Positions 8,489-16,896 of a stretch of DNA of 64,000 nt are shown here, one piece after another. The notes beneath the pieces are model-generated. The model was not told the DNA's origin. It ran no database searches and saw only the letters and a list, made by a program, of their open reading frames with translations. How positions within the stretch are numbered: the first letter of the stretch is position 1; each line of letters begins with the position of its first letter. Location of the stretch: NCBI RefSeq assembly GCF_008065135.1, contig NZ_CP042914.1, positions 682,001-746,000 of the forward strand. The letters are read 5' to 3'. This DNA is from Roseimaritima ulvae (GTDB lineage: Bacteria > Planctomycetota > Planctomycetia > Pirellulales > Pirellulaceae). Position numbers and translations under genes: made by a program.

Positions 8489-9524
8489 TGCGTCGTGCCT
8501 CCTGCGGAGCGGCGTGCGTGGTCATGGTCCAGACCGTGTCGCCGTCGCCAACCTGCAGGGCGTCGGCGGCTTGCTCTTCCAACGTGGCGATGCCTGCTTG
8601 AGTCGCTACCGGCACCAGCGCGGCGCGGAAACCGGTGGCCAGCGAGCTGACGATTTGACGAGGGGTATCGGGGGCCACTCGCTCGATCCGCAGCGTACAC
8701 CGCTGGCAGCGGCGGACGGCTTGGATTTGGTCCACCGGGCACTGCACCACGGGGCCGGCATCGAAAATATCGATCAGGTCGGTCATTTCAAATCCCTCGG
8801 TTTGAAGCATCGCGATCGCCGGCTCGGTTTCCCGATGCACGGCACCGACAACTTGTTGAGCTTCCGCGGGCAACAGTTCCAGATACAATGGGTATCGCGG
8901 CATCAGGTCTTCGATAAAGGATTTGGAGACCGTCGAGAGGGCGTCGGCGACGGTAAAGTCGACGCCAAAGAACGGCCGCATCACGGCGTCCCAAAACGGG
9001 CTGACGCCCGCATCATCACAGCGGCCACGCATTTCGGCGATGACGCGATCGGCGAAGCGGTGCGGGCGCTGGGCCAGCAGCGCGAACCGCGACAGCGATA
9101 GCAACCTGCCCCGCCCTTGCCCGCGATAGGCTCGCAGCAGAAACAAACTGCCCAGTTCGCTGGGGCCGTCGTAGGTGCGTTCCAGATGCAGGGCCGTGTG
9201 TTCCCGTCGTCCGCCGGGCAAACTGGCCGATTGATGGACCTCGGTTTGCATGCGGAAAGCGTAAAACGGTTCGTAGCCGCCGGTTTTGGCGTACAGCGTG
9301 GCCGTGCCCACGATCTGCTGATTGTCGGTGTCTTCCATGACCAGCACGTACGGTTCCCCAGCCGGCGATTCGCTGCGGCGGGTAAAAGCGAAGTGCGATC
9401 GTTCGACCCGCTCGAGCAATTGGGCTTCGTCCAGCTGCAGGGTGGTCAGCCCCTCGGTGGCTCGCCCGATCAACTGCAACAGCGCCGGCAGGTCGGAGAG
9501 CTGGACGGCGCGAACGATTTCCAT
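8484..9524 (-). CDS. astA: Arginine N-succinyltransferase
   Basis: The 346-residue product matches AstA in length and motifs: a GNAT-like N-terminus (MEIVRAVQLSDLPALLQLIGRA), the family segment GTATLYAKTGGYEPFYAFRM, the acyl-CoA-binding stretch LGSLFLLRAYRGQGRGRLLS and the conserved FWDAVMRPFFGVDF. AstA transfers succinyl from succinyl-CoA to arginine as the first step of the AST catabolic pathway; homologous proteins also act on ornithine. No other ast gene is adjacent, so it may act on arginine alone or in another context. The terminal TAG lies inside a GTAGC hairpin repeat, and the last residues (about RRT) are probably repeat-influenced. Confidence 0.93.
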   Translation of the reverse strand: MEIVRAVQLSDLPALLQLIGRATEGLTTLQLDEAQLLERVERSHFAFTRRSESPAGEPYVLVMEDTDNQQIVGTATLYAKTGGYEPFYAFRMQTEVHQSASLPGGRREHTALHLERTYDGPSELGSLFLLRAYRGQGRGRLLSLSRFALLAQRPHRFADRVIAEMRGRCDDAGVSPFWDAVMRPFFGVDFTVADALSTVSKSFIEDLMPRYPLYLELLPAEAQQVVGAVHRETEPAIAMLQTEGFEMTDLIDIFDAGPVVQCPVDQIQAVRRCQRCTLRIERVAPDTPRQIVSSLATGFRAALVPVATQAGIATLEEQAADALQVGDGDTVWTMTTHAAPQEARRT

Positions 9525-9649
9525 GGTTTCAGCGATTCAGGGAAGAATTAAGGCCTCTTCAATCATACACGCTGGCGATACCATACAGGCAGCGGTTGCT
9601 GTGCCGCCTTGTCTTGCCCCTGTTAGCCGAACGAGTAAGCCGAACCTGT

Positions 9650-12184
9650 ATGCCCCCTGACGCCCCCCTGCCCGCCACCGCTCGCCCCGAACTGCTCGCC
9701 CCCGCCGGCCAGTGGGACTGTATCACCGCGGCGATCGAAAACGGAGCCGACGCTGTCTACTTTGGGCTGGACTGCGGTTTTAACGCTCGCGCGCGAGCCA
9801 GCAATTTCCACATCGACGAACTCGATCGCATCGTGGCCACCCTGCACCGCCGTTCGGTTGCCGGCTACGTGACGGTCAACACGCTGGCCTTTGCCGAGGA
9901 ACTGCCGCAGCTGGAGAAAATCCTGCGGCGGATCGCTGGCTCGGGCGTGGATGCGATTTTGGTGCAGGATTTTGGCGTCGCTCGGCTGGCTCGGGAAATC
10001 TGTCCCCAGCTGGACATTCACGCTTCCACGCAGATGACGCTGACCAGTGCCGAAACGATCGCCGTGGCCGAACAGCTGGGGCTCCGCCGCGTCGTGTTGG
10101 CTCGCGAAATGTCGCTCAAAGAAATCCGGCAGGTTCGCCAAGCCACCGAGATGCCGCTGGAGGTGTTCATCCACGGGGCCCTGTGCGTGGCGTATTCCGG
10201 GCAGTGTCTGACTAGCGAATCACTGGGCGGCCGCAGTGCGAACCGCGGCCAGTGCGCTCAGGCTTGCCGCTTGCCTTACGAATTGATTTGCGATGGCGAA
10301 GATCGCGACCTGGGCGACGTCCGCTATCTGCTCAGCCCCCAAGACCTGGCCGGCTACGCCGCCATCCCCGACTTGATCGATGCCGGCGTGTGCTCGTTGA
10401 AAATCGAAGGACGATTAAAAACACCGGAGTACGTCGCCAACATCACGTCGCATTATCGCGATGCCATCGACCAAGCCATGCGATCGCGTGAAGTAAAGCT
10501 GTCGTCGCAGGCGGTGGACGAAATGGAGCTGTCTTTTTCACGCGGTTTTTCGCCCGGATGGCTGAACGGTTGCGATCACAAAATGCTGGTGCCGGGCGAA
10601 GATTCGGCAAAACGCGGCATCCTGTTAGGCATGGTCAAACGCGTCACCAATCGATCGGTGGTGCTGGATCTGTGGCGTCCGCTGTCGTTGGGCGATGGGC
10701 TGGGGTTCGAAGGCGGTCGCGAAGACGGCACGCAGCAAGGTGGCCGGGTGTTCGGTTTGCAGCGCGGCGGCAAGTCGGTCGAACAGGCGACCGGCGATGA
10801 TCGCGAGATCGAAGTGCTGTTCGGCAAGGGCGGCATCGATTTCAACCAACTATACGTCGGCCAACGGGTGTGGAAATCGGACGATCCGGAATTGAACCGG
10901 CGGCTGCGGAAGTCGTATCAGAACGAAGATCCGCAAACCCGTCGCCCGATCGATATCGAAGTCCAAGCGGTGGCCGGGCAACCGCTGCGAGTGACGGCCT
11001 GTGACGCTGCCGGTCGCACCGCCACGGCCGCTGGCGAAACGCCGCTGGAGGTGGCTCGCAATCGAGCGGCCAGCGAAGACACACTGAAAGAAAAACTGGG
11101 ACGGCTGGGCGGCACGCCGTATCAGCTGGGCAAACTGTCCGCCAACATTCAGGGCGGACCGATGGTGCCGGTCAGTTTGTTGAACCAGATCCGCCGCACG
11201 CTGGTCGCCGATCTGCAGCAGCAAGCCGCCGCGCCGCCGCCGCGAGTGGTGCGCGAAGGTGTGCTGGCGGAAATGCGAGCGGCTGCCGAGCCGGTCGAGC
11301 CGGCAGTGAATGCAGCGGAGCAGCCGCCGCAGTTGGCCGTGATGTGCCGCAACCTGGAACAACTGGCTGCGGTCGCCGAAGCCGGTATCGAAACCCTATA
11401 CGTCGACTTCCACGACGTGCGGCAATACGGCGAAGCGGTCAGCATCGCGCATGCAAACAACGCTCGCCTAGCCATCGGTTCGGTGCGGATCCAGAAACCC
11501 GGTGAGATGGGGCTGCTAAAAGTCCTGCGACGCCACCAGCCCGATGGCATCCTGTGTCGCAATCTGGCGGCGATTCAATTCTGTCAGGACGAAGGTTTTG
11601 AAGCGATCGCCGATTTTTCGATGAACATCGTCAACGATCTGTCGGCGCGATGGATGCGTTCGCTGGGTGTGACCCGGATCACGCCGTCGTACGATTTGAA
11701 TCGCGAACAGCTGACCGACTTGGTAGACGCCGTGCCGGCGGAGTGGTTGGAGATCGTGATCCATCAGCACATGCCGATGTTCCACATGGAGCATTGTGTG
11801 TTTTGTTCGGTGATGTCCCCGGGAACCAACAAGACGAACTGTGGTCGTCCCTGCGACCGGCATGTGGTGCAGCTCCGCGACCGGATCGGCACCGAGCATC
11901 CGCTGCACGCCGACGTGGCTTGCCGCAATACGCTGTACAACGCCGTGCCGCAAAGTGCCGCCGAGGCCACGACCGATCTGGTCGCCCGCGGCGTGCGACA
12001 GTTCCGCATCGAATTGTTAGAGCAGTCACCCGCCGAAGCGATTTCGATCGTCGACACCTATCGGCAGTTGTTGGCCGGCGAGAAGAGTGGCTCGAACGTG
12101 TGGCAAGAATTAAAGGCGCTCAACCGAGTCGGTGTAACGCGCGGCACGCTAGAAGCCAAACGCAATCCGCTGGCGATTATTTGA
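9650..12184 (+). CDS. U32 peptidase-family protein with two U32-like modules
   Basis: The ATG at 9650 gives 844 residues starting MPPDAPLPATARPELLAPAG; the longer frame from 9596 adds an unlikely leader. The first half is a classic U32 domain (ELLAPAGQWDCITAAIENGADAVYFG; IHGALCVAYSGQC with a further two cysteines in NRGQCAQACR, probably an iron-sulfur site). A DUF3656-like middle follows. From about residue 560 a second module repeats the plan and ends HMEHCVFCSVMSPG and TNCGRPCDRH, another four-cysteine set. Known U32 members include RlhA/TrhP-type enzymes that hydroxylate rRNA or tRNA using a prephenate-derived donor, so an RNA-modifying role is more likely than proteolysis. The substrate is unknown. 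Confidence 0.9.
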   Translation: MPPDAPLPATARPELLAPAGQWDCITAAIENGADAVYFGLDCGFNARARASNFHIDELDRIVATLHRRSVAGYVTVNTLAFAEELPQLEKILRRIAGSGVDAILVQDFGVARLAREICPQLDIHASTQMTLTSAETIAVAEQLGLRRVVLAREMSLKEIRQVRQATEMPLEVFIHGALCVAYSGQCLTSESLGGRSANRGQCAQACRLPYELICDGEDRDLGDVRYLLSPQDLAGYAAIPDLIDAGVCSLKIEGRLKTPEYVANITSHYRDAIDQAMRSREVKLSSQAVDEMELSFSRGFSPGWLNGCDHKMLVPGEDSAKRGILLGMVKRVTNRSVVLDLWRPLSLGDGLGFEGGREDGTQQGGRVFGLQRGGKSVEQATGDDREIEVLFGKGGIDFNQLYVGQRVWKSDDPELNRRLRKSYQNEDPQTRRPIDIEVQAVAGQPLRVTACDAAGRTATAAGETPLEVARNRAASEDTLKEKLGRLGGTPYQLGKLSANIQGGPMVPVSLLNQIRRTLVADLQQQAAAPPPRVVREGVLAEMRAAAEPVEPAVNAAEQPPQLAVMCRNLEQLAAVAEAGIETLYVDFHDVRQYGEAVSIAHANNARLAIGSVRIQKPGEMGLLKVLRRHQPDGILCRNLAAIQFCQDEGFEAIADFSMNIVNDLSARWMRSLGVTRITPSYDLNREQLTDLVDAVPAEWLEIVIHQHMPMFHMEHCVFCSVMSPGTNKTNCGRPCDRHVVQLRDRIGTEHPLHADVACRNTLYNAVPQSAAEATTDLVARGVRQFRIELLEQSPAEAISIVDTYRQLLAGEKSGSNVWQELKALNRVGVTRGTLEAKRNPLAII

Positions 12185-12224
12185 TGGGGTGTAACCCGCT
12201 CGGGACGCTAAATCGTTTAACCCT

Positions 12225-13098
12225 CAGCCGCAGGAGACTCGATACGCTCTGCCAGCACCCTTGCACGCGACAGGCTCCGCAGGCGTAGGCGTTGTCCGCC
12301 GGGGCGTTGTAATCGAAGCGAATCAGTAGCGCGTATCGAGCATTGGTGCAAACATCCGCGGCGGCCCGCGCCGACGCCTCCGGCTACGGGTTAAACGATG
12401 CAGCCGCAGGAGACTCGATAAGCTCTGCCAGCACCCTTGCACGCGACAGGCTCCGCAGGCGTAGGCGTTGTCCGCCGGGGCGTTGTAATCGAAGCGAATC
12501 AATAGCGCGTATCGAGCATTAGTGCAAACATCCGCGGCGGCCCGCGCCGACGCCTCCGGCTACGGGTTAAACGATGCAGCCGCAGGAGACTCGATACGCT
12601 CTGCCAGCACCCTTGCACGCGACAGGCTCCGCAGGCGTAGGCGTTGTCCGCCGGGGCGTTGTAATCGAAGCGAATCAGTAGCGCGTATCGAGCATTGGTG
12701 CAAACATCCGCGGCGGCCCGCGCCGACGCCTCCGGCTACGGGTTAAACGATGCAGCCGCAGGAGACTCGATAAGCTCTGCCAGCACCCTTGCACGCGACA
12801 GGCTCCGCAGGCGTAGGCGTTGTCCGCCGGGGCGTTGTAATCGAAGCGAATCAGTAGCGCGTATCGAGCATTGGTGCAAACATCCGCGGCGGCCCGCGCC
12901 GACGCCTCCGGCTACGGGTTAAACGATGCAGCCGCAGGAGCCTCGAAACGCTCCGCCCGCAATCCTTGCACACGACAGGCTCCGCAGGCGTAGGCGTTGT
13001 CCGCCGGGGCGTTGTAATCGAAGCGAATCAATAGCGCGTATCGAGCATTAGTGCAAACATCCGCGGCAGCCCCCGCCGACGCCTGCGGCTACGTCTGC
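12225..13098. repeat. Five-copy 176-bp tandem array
   Basis: Copies begin with CAGCCGCAGG at 12225, 12401, 12577, 12753 and 12929, exactly 176 bp apart. Copies 1-4 are nearly identical; the fifth is more diverged and breaks off near 13096. Each unit ends with a GTAGCCGGAGGC-like palindrome read on the minus strand. Two diagnostic positions (GATACG versus GATAAG; AGTAGCG versus AATAGCG) are shuffled among copies, which suggests unequal exchange or conversion. 176 is not a multiple of three and no reading frame spans the array convincingly. It separates convergent genes. Confidence 0.95.
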
Positions 13099-13417
13099 CT
13101 TAGTAGCATTGCTGAGGTGTAGCGCAGACGAGCATTAGGTCCTCGGCCCCACGGGGTATCGCGGAGCGATAGAAGACAATAGCCGGTGGTAAGCGAGGCG
13201 AGCGTCAGCGAGCATGGCGCCACCACCGGTACCGGTTTGGCGGGTTTTCGCCCGGCCCGCGATTTCCGGCGGCGTTGCCGCCGGAAATCGCGGGCCGGAC
13301 GCGTGGTTTGGGCCTCGCTACCAGGGGTGGCGTGATATCTCGCTGACGCTCGCATCACTTACCCCTGGCTATGCTCTTTAACTGCTTCGCAGTATGAACG
13401 CGTTGAATGCTACTAAG
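13099..13417. mobile_element. 319-bp non-coding element with 12-bp terminal inverted repeats
   Basis: Perfect 12-bp inverted ends (CTTAGTAGCATT at 13099-13110; its complement at 13406-13417) bound this block. Inside are a 22-bp perfect stem with a 3-base loop (13252-13298) and a further inverted pair around CCAGGGGT/ACCCCTGG. The 176-bp array's end sequence (GACGCC-C/G-CGGCTACG) occurs on both sides, so the element appears to have landed in the array's tail. No convincing gene lies inside. It is MITE- or BIME-like; the mobiliser is not in the window. Confidence 0.65.
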
Positions 13418-13434
13418 TCAGACGACGCCTCCGG

Positions 13435-15207
13435 CTACGGGTTAAACGACACTGCGGTTCCGATGCCGGTGCGGCCGTAGCCGTTGCCACAATAGAACAG
13501 CCGCAGGTGATCGCCTTCGCGAATGATCGCGGGGTACTCGACCATCTGCTTCTCCCAGCCGTTGCCGGTGGGCGATAGTTGCAGATTGTCGCCCCGCTGT
13601 GGCCCTCGTCGCCAATGAATCCCGTCGTCGGACTCGGCGTAGCAGATTGAATAAAACCCGTGCTGCGAACCAATGGCTGAATACCACATGCGGAACAAGC
13701 CGTCGGGTTCCAGACGCACAACCGGGCCCGCGACGCCGATGTTTTCATAGTCGCGATCGGGATCACGCAGCATCACGGCGCCTTGTTTCTTCCAAGTGAT
13801 ACCGTCGTCGGAGACCGCCACGCAGATCGTTTTTTGTTGATTCAGGGCGTGTGCTTTGCCGGTGGTGGGGCAGCCTGTGTAATAGAAACGCCACTGGGCT
13901 GGTCCCTTGTCTTGCGGCACGCGAATCACCGAACCGCCCGCCACTCCCACCGCGTCGGGGTCGCCGTGTTGGCCGCTTCGTGAAAGCACAGCATCGGTGC
14001 CGTGCCGTGTCCAAGTGGTGCCATCGTTGCTGGTGGCCAAGCCGATGCCGGGAAACGCACTCAACCCCGCTCCCCTGCCCGAGTTGCCGGTGTAATACAG
14101 ATGCCAACGACCGTCATCCAGCTGAACACCGTTGGGCAGCACGCACCACTGCGCATCAAAGCTGCCCGGAGCTCCGGTTTCAAACAGCGGACCGGAACGT
14201 TTCCAATCCGTAAGATCACTCAAGCCTGCCTCGGCAAACCCCATCCGCTGTTTGCCATCCGGGCCGCGGCCGGAATAGAACATGCGGTAGGTGTCCCCGT
14301 CGCGGGCGACCCAAGGGTTCATACAACGCGTCGCGTCGAATTCGCCGGGACGTGGCGGCAGCACGGGATTGTGGGGATTGCGAATCCACTGCACGGGTTG
14401 TTTTAGTTCGGCATACTCGTCGGCATGCGACAGTCGCAGCGAAACCACTTGGCGGCGACCGCGATGGATGCCAAACAGGGTGCCGATGTCGCTGCGATCC
14501 CAGGCGATGCCTTGCCCCGCAATCGGTGCCGGGACCGTGGCGATGTGGCTCAGTTCGCCACCGTCGGCGGGAACCTCTAAGGCATACAGTTCCGCATGGT
14601 CATGCCCGGTGACGAACAGACGCCCATTGGGTCCGAAAGCGCCTCCCGAATTGCTGTTGGGCAGGAACCGCTCGATCACGGATTCGGGAAACGTCCAGGT
14701 TCCGGTCTCGTTCCATTGGTCGTCGTACCGCAGCAGTTTGGTCTGGCGGACTTCGGCGTCCCCGTAGAACGCAAACACGATCCACCACGATCCGCGATGG
14801 CGTTCGATCCAATTGATGGCTCCGGCGGTTTCCGCAAACGGGATGCTGTTCACGTGCCGCAGCGTATCCGCTTCAAACACCTCGACGGAATTCTTCAGCG
14901 GCTTGGCGGGCCAATTGGAATTCGCGCAGTACAACCGCCCGTCGACGACAATCCCGCTGTTCAGATGGCGAATCGCAGAGCCTTCGGGCGCGGTCCACTG
15001 GGCGAGCTGTTTGTCGCTGTGTTTCTCGTAGCGGGCGATGGTGCGACTGGCGATTGCAAAGTACGACGTCGCGTCGACGGCCACCGCTTGATGAGCTTCG
15101 GGCACCGAGGTCGTGTGCCGCAACCGAAAGGTGAGTTCCGATGCTTGGTTGTTGGTAAAGGTAAATGTAGAAAGGATCGTTAGGAGGACGAACCGAAGGC
15201 AATTCAT
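13435..15207 (-). CDS. Exported glycosidase-like double beta-propeller protein
   Basis: The ATG at 15207 gives 590 residues with a signal peptide (CLRFVLLTILSTFTFTNNQAS); the upstream TTG start is rejected. Residues 30-280 carry repeated strand motifs (GGAFGPNGRLFVTGHDHAELYAL) like a first propeller. From about residue 290 the pattern changes to GH32/GH43/GH130-type blades: NPVLPPRPGEFDATRCMNPWV, DTYRMFYSGR, WHLYYTGNSG, WRFYYTGCP, FRMWYSAIGSQ and LRLFYCGNG. This suggests extracellular binding or cleavage of a glycan, but the catalytic acids cannot be assigned by eye. The stop lies at the boundary of the tandem-repeat tail. Glycan degradation is in keeping with planctomycete lifestyle. Confidence 0.75.
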   Translation of the reverse strand: MNCLRFVLLTILSTFTFTNNQASELTFRLRHTTSVPEAHQAVAVDATSYFAIASRTIARYEKHSDKQLAQWTAPEGSAIRHLNSGIVVDGRLYCANSNWPAKPLKNSVEVFEADTLRHVNSIPFAETAGAINWIERHRGSWWIVFAFYGDAEVRQTKLLRYDDQWNETGTWTFPESVIERFLPNSNSGGAFGPNGRLFVTGHDHAELYALEVPADGGELSHIATVPAPIAGQGIAWDRSDIGTLFGIHRGRRQVVSLRLSHADEYAELKQPVQWIRNPHNPVLPPRPGEFDATRCMNPWVARDGDTYRMFYSGRGPDGKQRMGFAEAGLSDLTDWKRSGPLFETGAPGSFDAQWCVLPNGVQLDDGRWHLYYTGNSGRGAGLSAFPGIGLATSNDGTTWTRHGTDAVLSRSGQHGDPDAVGVAGGSVIRVPQDKGPAQWRFYYTGCPTTGKAHALNQQKTICVAVSDDGITWKKQGAVMLRDPDRDYENIGVAGPVVRLEPDGLFRMWYSAIGSQHGFYSICYAESDDGIHWRRGPQRGDNLQLSPTGNGWEKQMVEYPAIIREGDHLRLFYCGNGYGRTGIGTAVSFNP

Positions 15208-15264
15208 AAGGTGCAGTCGCGGGAGGATGGGAAGCAAAAAGTCGCTGTTGGCTGATTCACCAAT

Positions 15265-15720
15265 TTAGCTGCGTGGAATGGTGACGTGACCGCTTTCGAG
15301 TTTTTCCTTGAGGCTCTGCAGTTCCTTTCTAACGGCGTCACAGCCCTGTTTGTTCATGAGCCAGCCGAATAGAAAGAACATGATTCTGACGAAGCCCTTG
15401 CCCGTGACGGTGGATTCCTGAGTCACTCGCGTGCGACCGTTTAGATCGTCGAAGCGATACTCGGCCTCGATGTCGAAGCTTTTTCCTGTCAAGCTAATCG
15501 CGGATTTGGTGGGAGGTTCCCAGACCGTAATGACCCCGAGAAAATCCATCCGCCGTCCTCGCTCTTCGGTGACGCAACGGAACCTTGTGCCGACGCCTTG
15601 CAGGTCGTCGATGACCTCACTTTCAACGACCGTCAGACTCCACTCCGCGACGTTGTCGTTGGTGTACGCAAAGACTTCATCGATGGGCCGATCAATTTCG
15701 ATACTGGCTAGACTGTGCAT
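15265..15720 (-). CDS. SRPBCC-superfamily (START-like) protein
   Basis: The ATG at 15720 gives 151 residues; the longer TTG-initiated version is less likely. The opening MHSLASIEIDRPIDEVFAYTND is the typical first strand and helix of polyketide-cyclase/START-like SRPBCC proteins, followed by a seven-strand pattern (GTRFRCVTEE, VITVWEPPTKSAISL, RTRVTQESTVTGKG) and a long C-terminal helix (CDAVRKELQSLKEKLES). Such proteins bind hydrophobic ligands in a helix-grip pocket; the ligand is unknown. It lies 57 bp upstream of the propeller gene on the same strand, so the two could be co-transcribed. Confidence 0.8.
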   Translation of the reverse strand: MHSLASIEIDRPIDEVFAYTNDNVAEWSLTVVESEVIDDLQGVGTRFRCVTEERGRRMDFLGVITVWEPPTKSAISLTGKSFDIEAEYRFDDLNGRTRVTQESTVTGKGFVRIMFFLFGWLMNKQGCDAVRKELQSLKEKLESGHVTIPRS

Positions 15721-15774
15721 GGGAAATTCGCCTAAACGAAGGATGGGGGCCAAATGCTTGCTGGGGCGCGTCAA

Positions 15775-16271
15775 TGCGGACGGGCCGAAGGTCTAGGTGT
15801 TAGCATAGCCCAAACAAAGCATAAAATATCGTGGGCGCTCATGCTCCCGCGGCGAAGTTTCACTCTCCCTCGGGCGCCTCCTACGAGCCGCGTCAGTCGA
15901 CAATGACGCGGTAACGATTTCCGCCCTATTCCCGAAGGGAATTTCAGATAATAGCCGGTGGTCGCTGCGCTCGACCGCCGGCTATTGGCTATAACGCCTT
16001 CGGCGTACTCCGCCCAGCGATCCTATCCCAGGCCGCTTTTCTGGCAGCTAGCTTGCCAGATCGTCGACACCTCGACAAATTTTGACGTCAGCCACCCCAA
16101 ACGCCGTGGTTCACGACGCGGCTCGCAGGATGCGCCCCTCTCCCTCGGGGAGAGTCGAGCGTCAGTGAGGAGAGGGCGACCGCGCCGCTGCTAAAGAACC
16201 TCCCCACGCTCTGGCGAGCGTAGCTACGGGAGTTTGGTCGCGGGAGGTTGGCGGCGAGAGGACGCGGTGGG
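15775..16271. other. Intergenic region with three repeat types, no gene
   Basis: No credible gene was found. It holds a hairpin at 15950-15986 (15-bp arms AATAGCCGGTGGTCG/CGACCGCCGGCTATT, one mismatch), a half module of the CTCTCCC palindrome family at 16138-16191, and an inverted GTAGC/GCCA hairpin with an ACGCTC stem at 16203-16228 near the 3' end of the methyltransferase-like gene. The phrase AATAGCCGGTGGT also occurs inside the 319-bp element near 13180. Confidence 0.8.
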
Positions 16272-16892
16272 TTAGCGTTTCTGGTGGACTTGGATGTCGT
16301 AGGGGCCGCGGAAGCTGACCAATAGGGCTCCGCTGGCGGCGTGTTTTAAGAACACCTGTTCGAAAAAGTCTTCTTCGCCGGGCCAGGGATAGGCGAAGAT
16401 GATGTCGAAATCGTCCAGCGGTAGGTCGAGTCGTTCGTACAAGGTTTCGGCGGCGTGCCCCAGCGAGGGCAGGTAGGGATCGTCGGCCAGACGTTCGGCG
16501 TGCTGGGGCAGGAAGTTACCGTGCAGCAGTTCCACTGGTTGTTGCCACAGCTGGACGATCCGGCGGGCTTCGTCCAGCAAAGCCGCTTCGGCTTCCACGG
16601 CCACCACGTCCCAGCCCAAGCTGGCGGCCACGCAGGCGTTGACCGCCAGGCCGCAGCCCCATTCGATAAAACGGTTGCCCTGCGGCAAGCGGGCTTCGGC
16701 GACCCACTGCAGGGTTTGATAGACCAAGCGGTGGTCGCTGGCGACAAACTGCTCGACCTTGGTCGAGTCGAGTCGGTCGTGAAAGGCCTGCGTGAGTGCG
16801 AACGATTGGTCAAGCAATCGCCCGAGTTCTGGTGGGATCGGACGATCGGCCAAGTTTGCCGGCACTTCGATGCGATACAGACGCGGTGCCAC
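16272..16892 (-). CDS. Class I SAM-dependent methyltransferase-like protein
   Basis: I place the start at GTG 16892, five bases after the stop of the large upstream gene, which suggests translational coupling; a TTG at 17012 would overlap that gene by over 100 bases. The 206-residue product has a motif I-like glycine loop (NRFIEWGCGLAVNACVAASLGWDVVAVEAE), a motif II acidic turn and a later strand DFDIIFAYPWPGEEDFFEQVF that fits motif IV. Substrate is not evident. The fold call is fairly secure, the enzyme activity less so. Its link to the SMC-like neighbour may be functional or only transcriptional. Confidence 0.72.
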   Translation of the reverse strand: MAPRLYRIEVPANLADRPIPPELGRLLDQSFALTQAFHDRLDSTKVEQFVASDHRLVYQTLQWVAEARLPQGNRFIEWGCGLAVNACVAASLGWDVVAVEAEAALLDEARRIVQLWQQPVELLHGNFLPQHAERLADDPYLPSLGHAAETLYERLDLPLDDFDIIFAYPWPGEEDFFEQVFLKHAASGALLVSFRGPYDIQVHQKR

Positions 16893-16896
16893 CGGA

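Noticed and set aside
12225-13098. CRISPR array
   Set aside because: The units are identical 176-bp repeats with no short direct repeat plus variable spacer structure, and no cas gene is near.
13252-13298. Rho-independent terminator
   Set aside because: The stem is perfect and GC-rich but is not followed by a T-run on either side.
13089-13358. An 89-codon frame inside the 319-bp element
   Set aside because: It is Arg-rich, coincides with palindromes and lacks a ribosome site or family motif.
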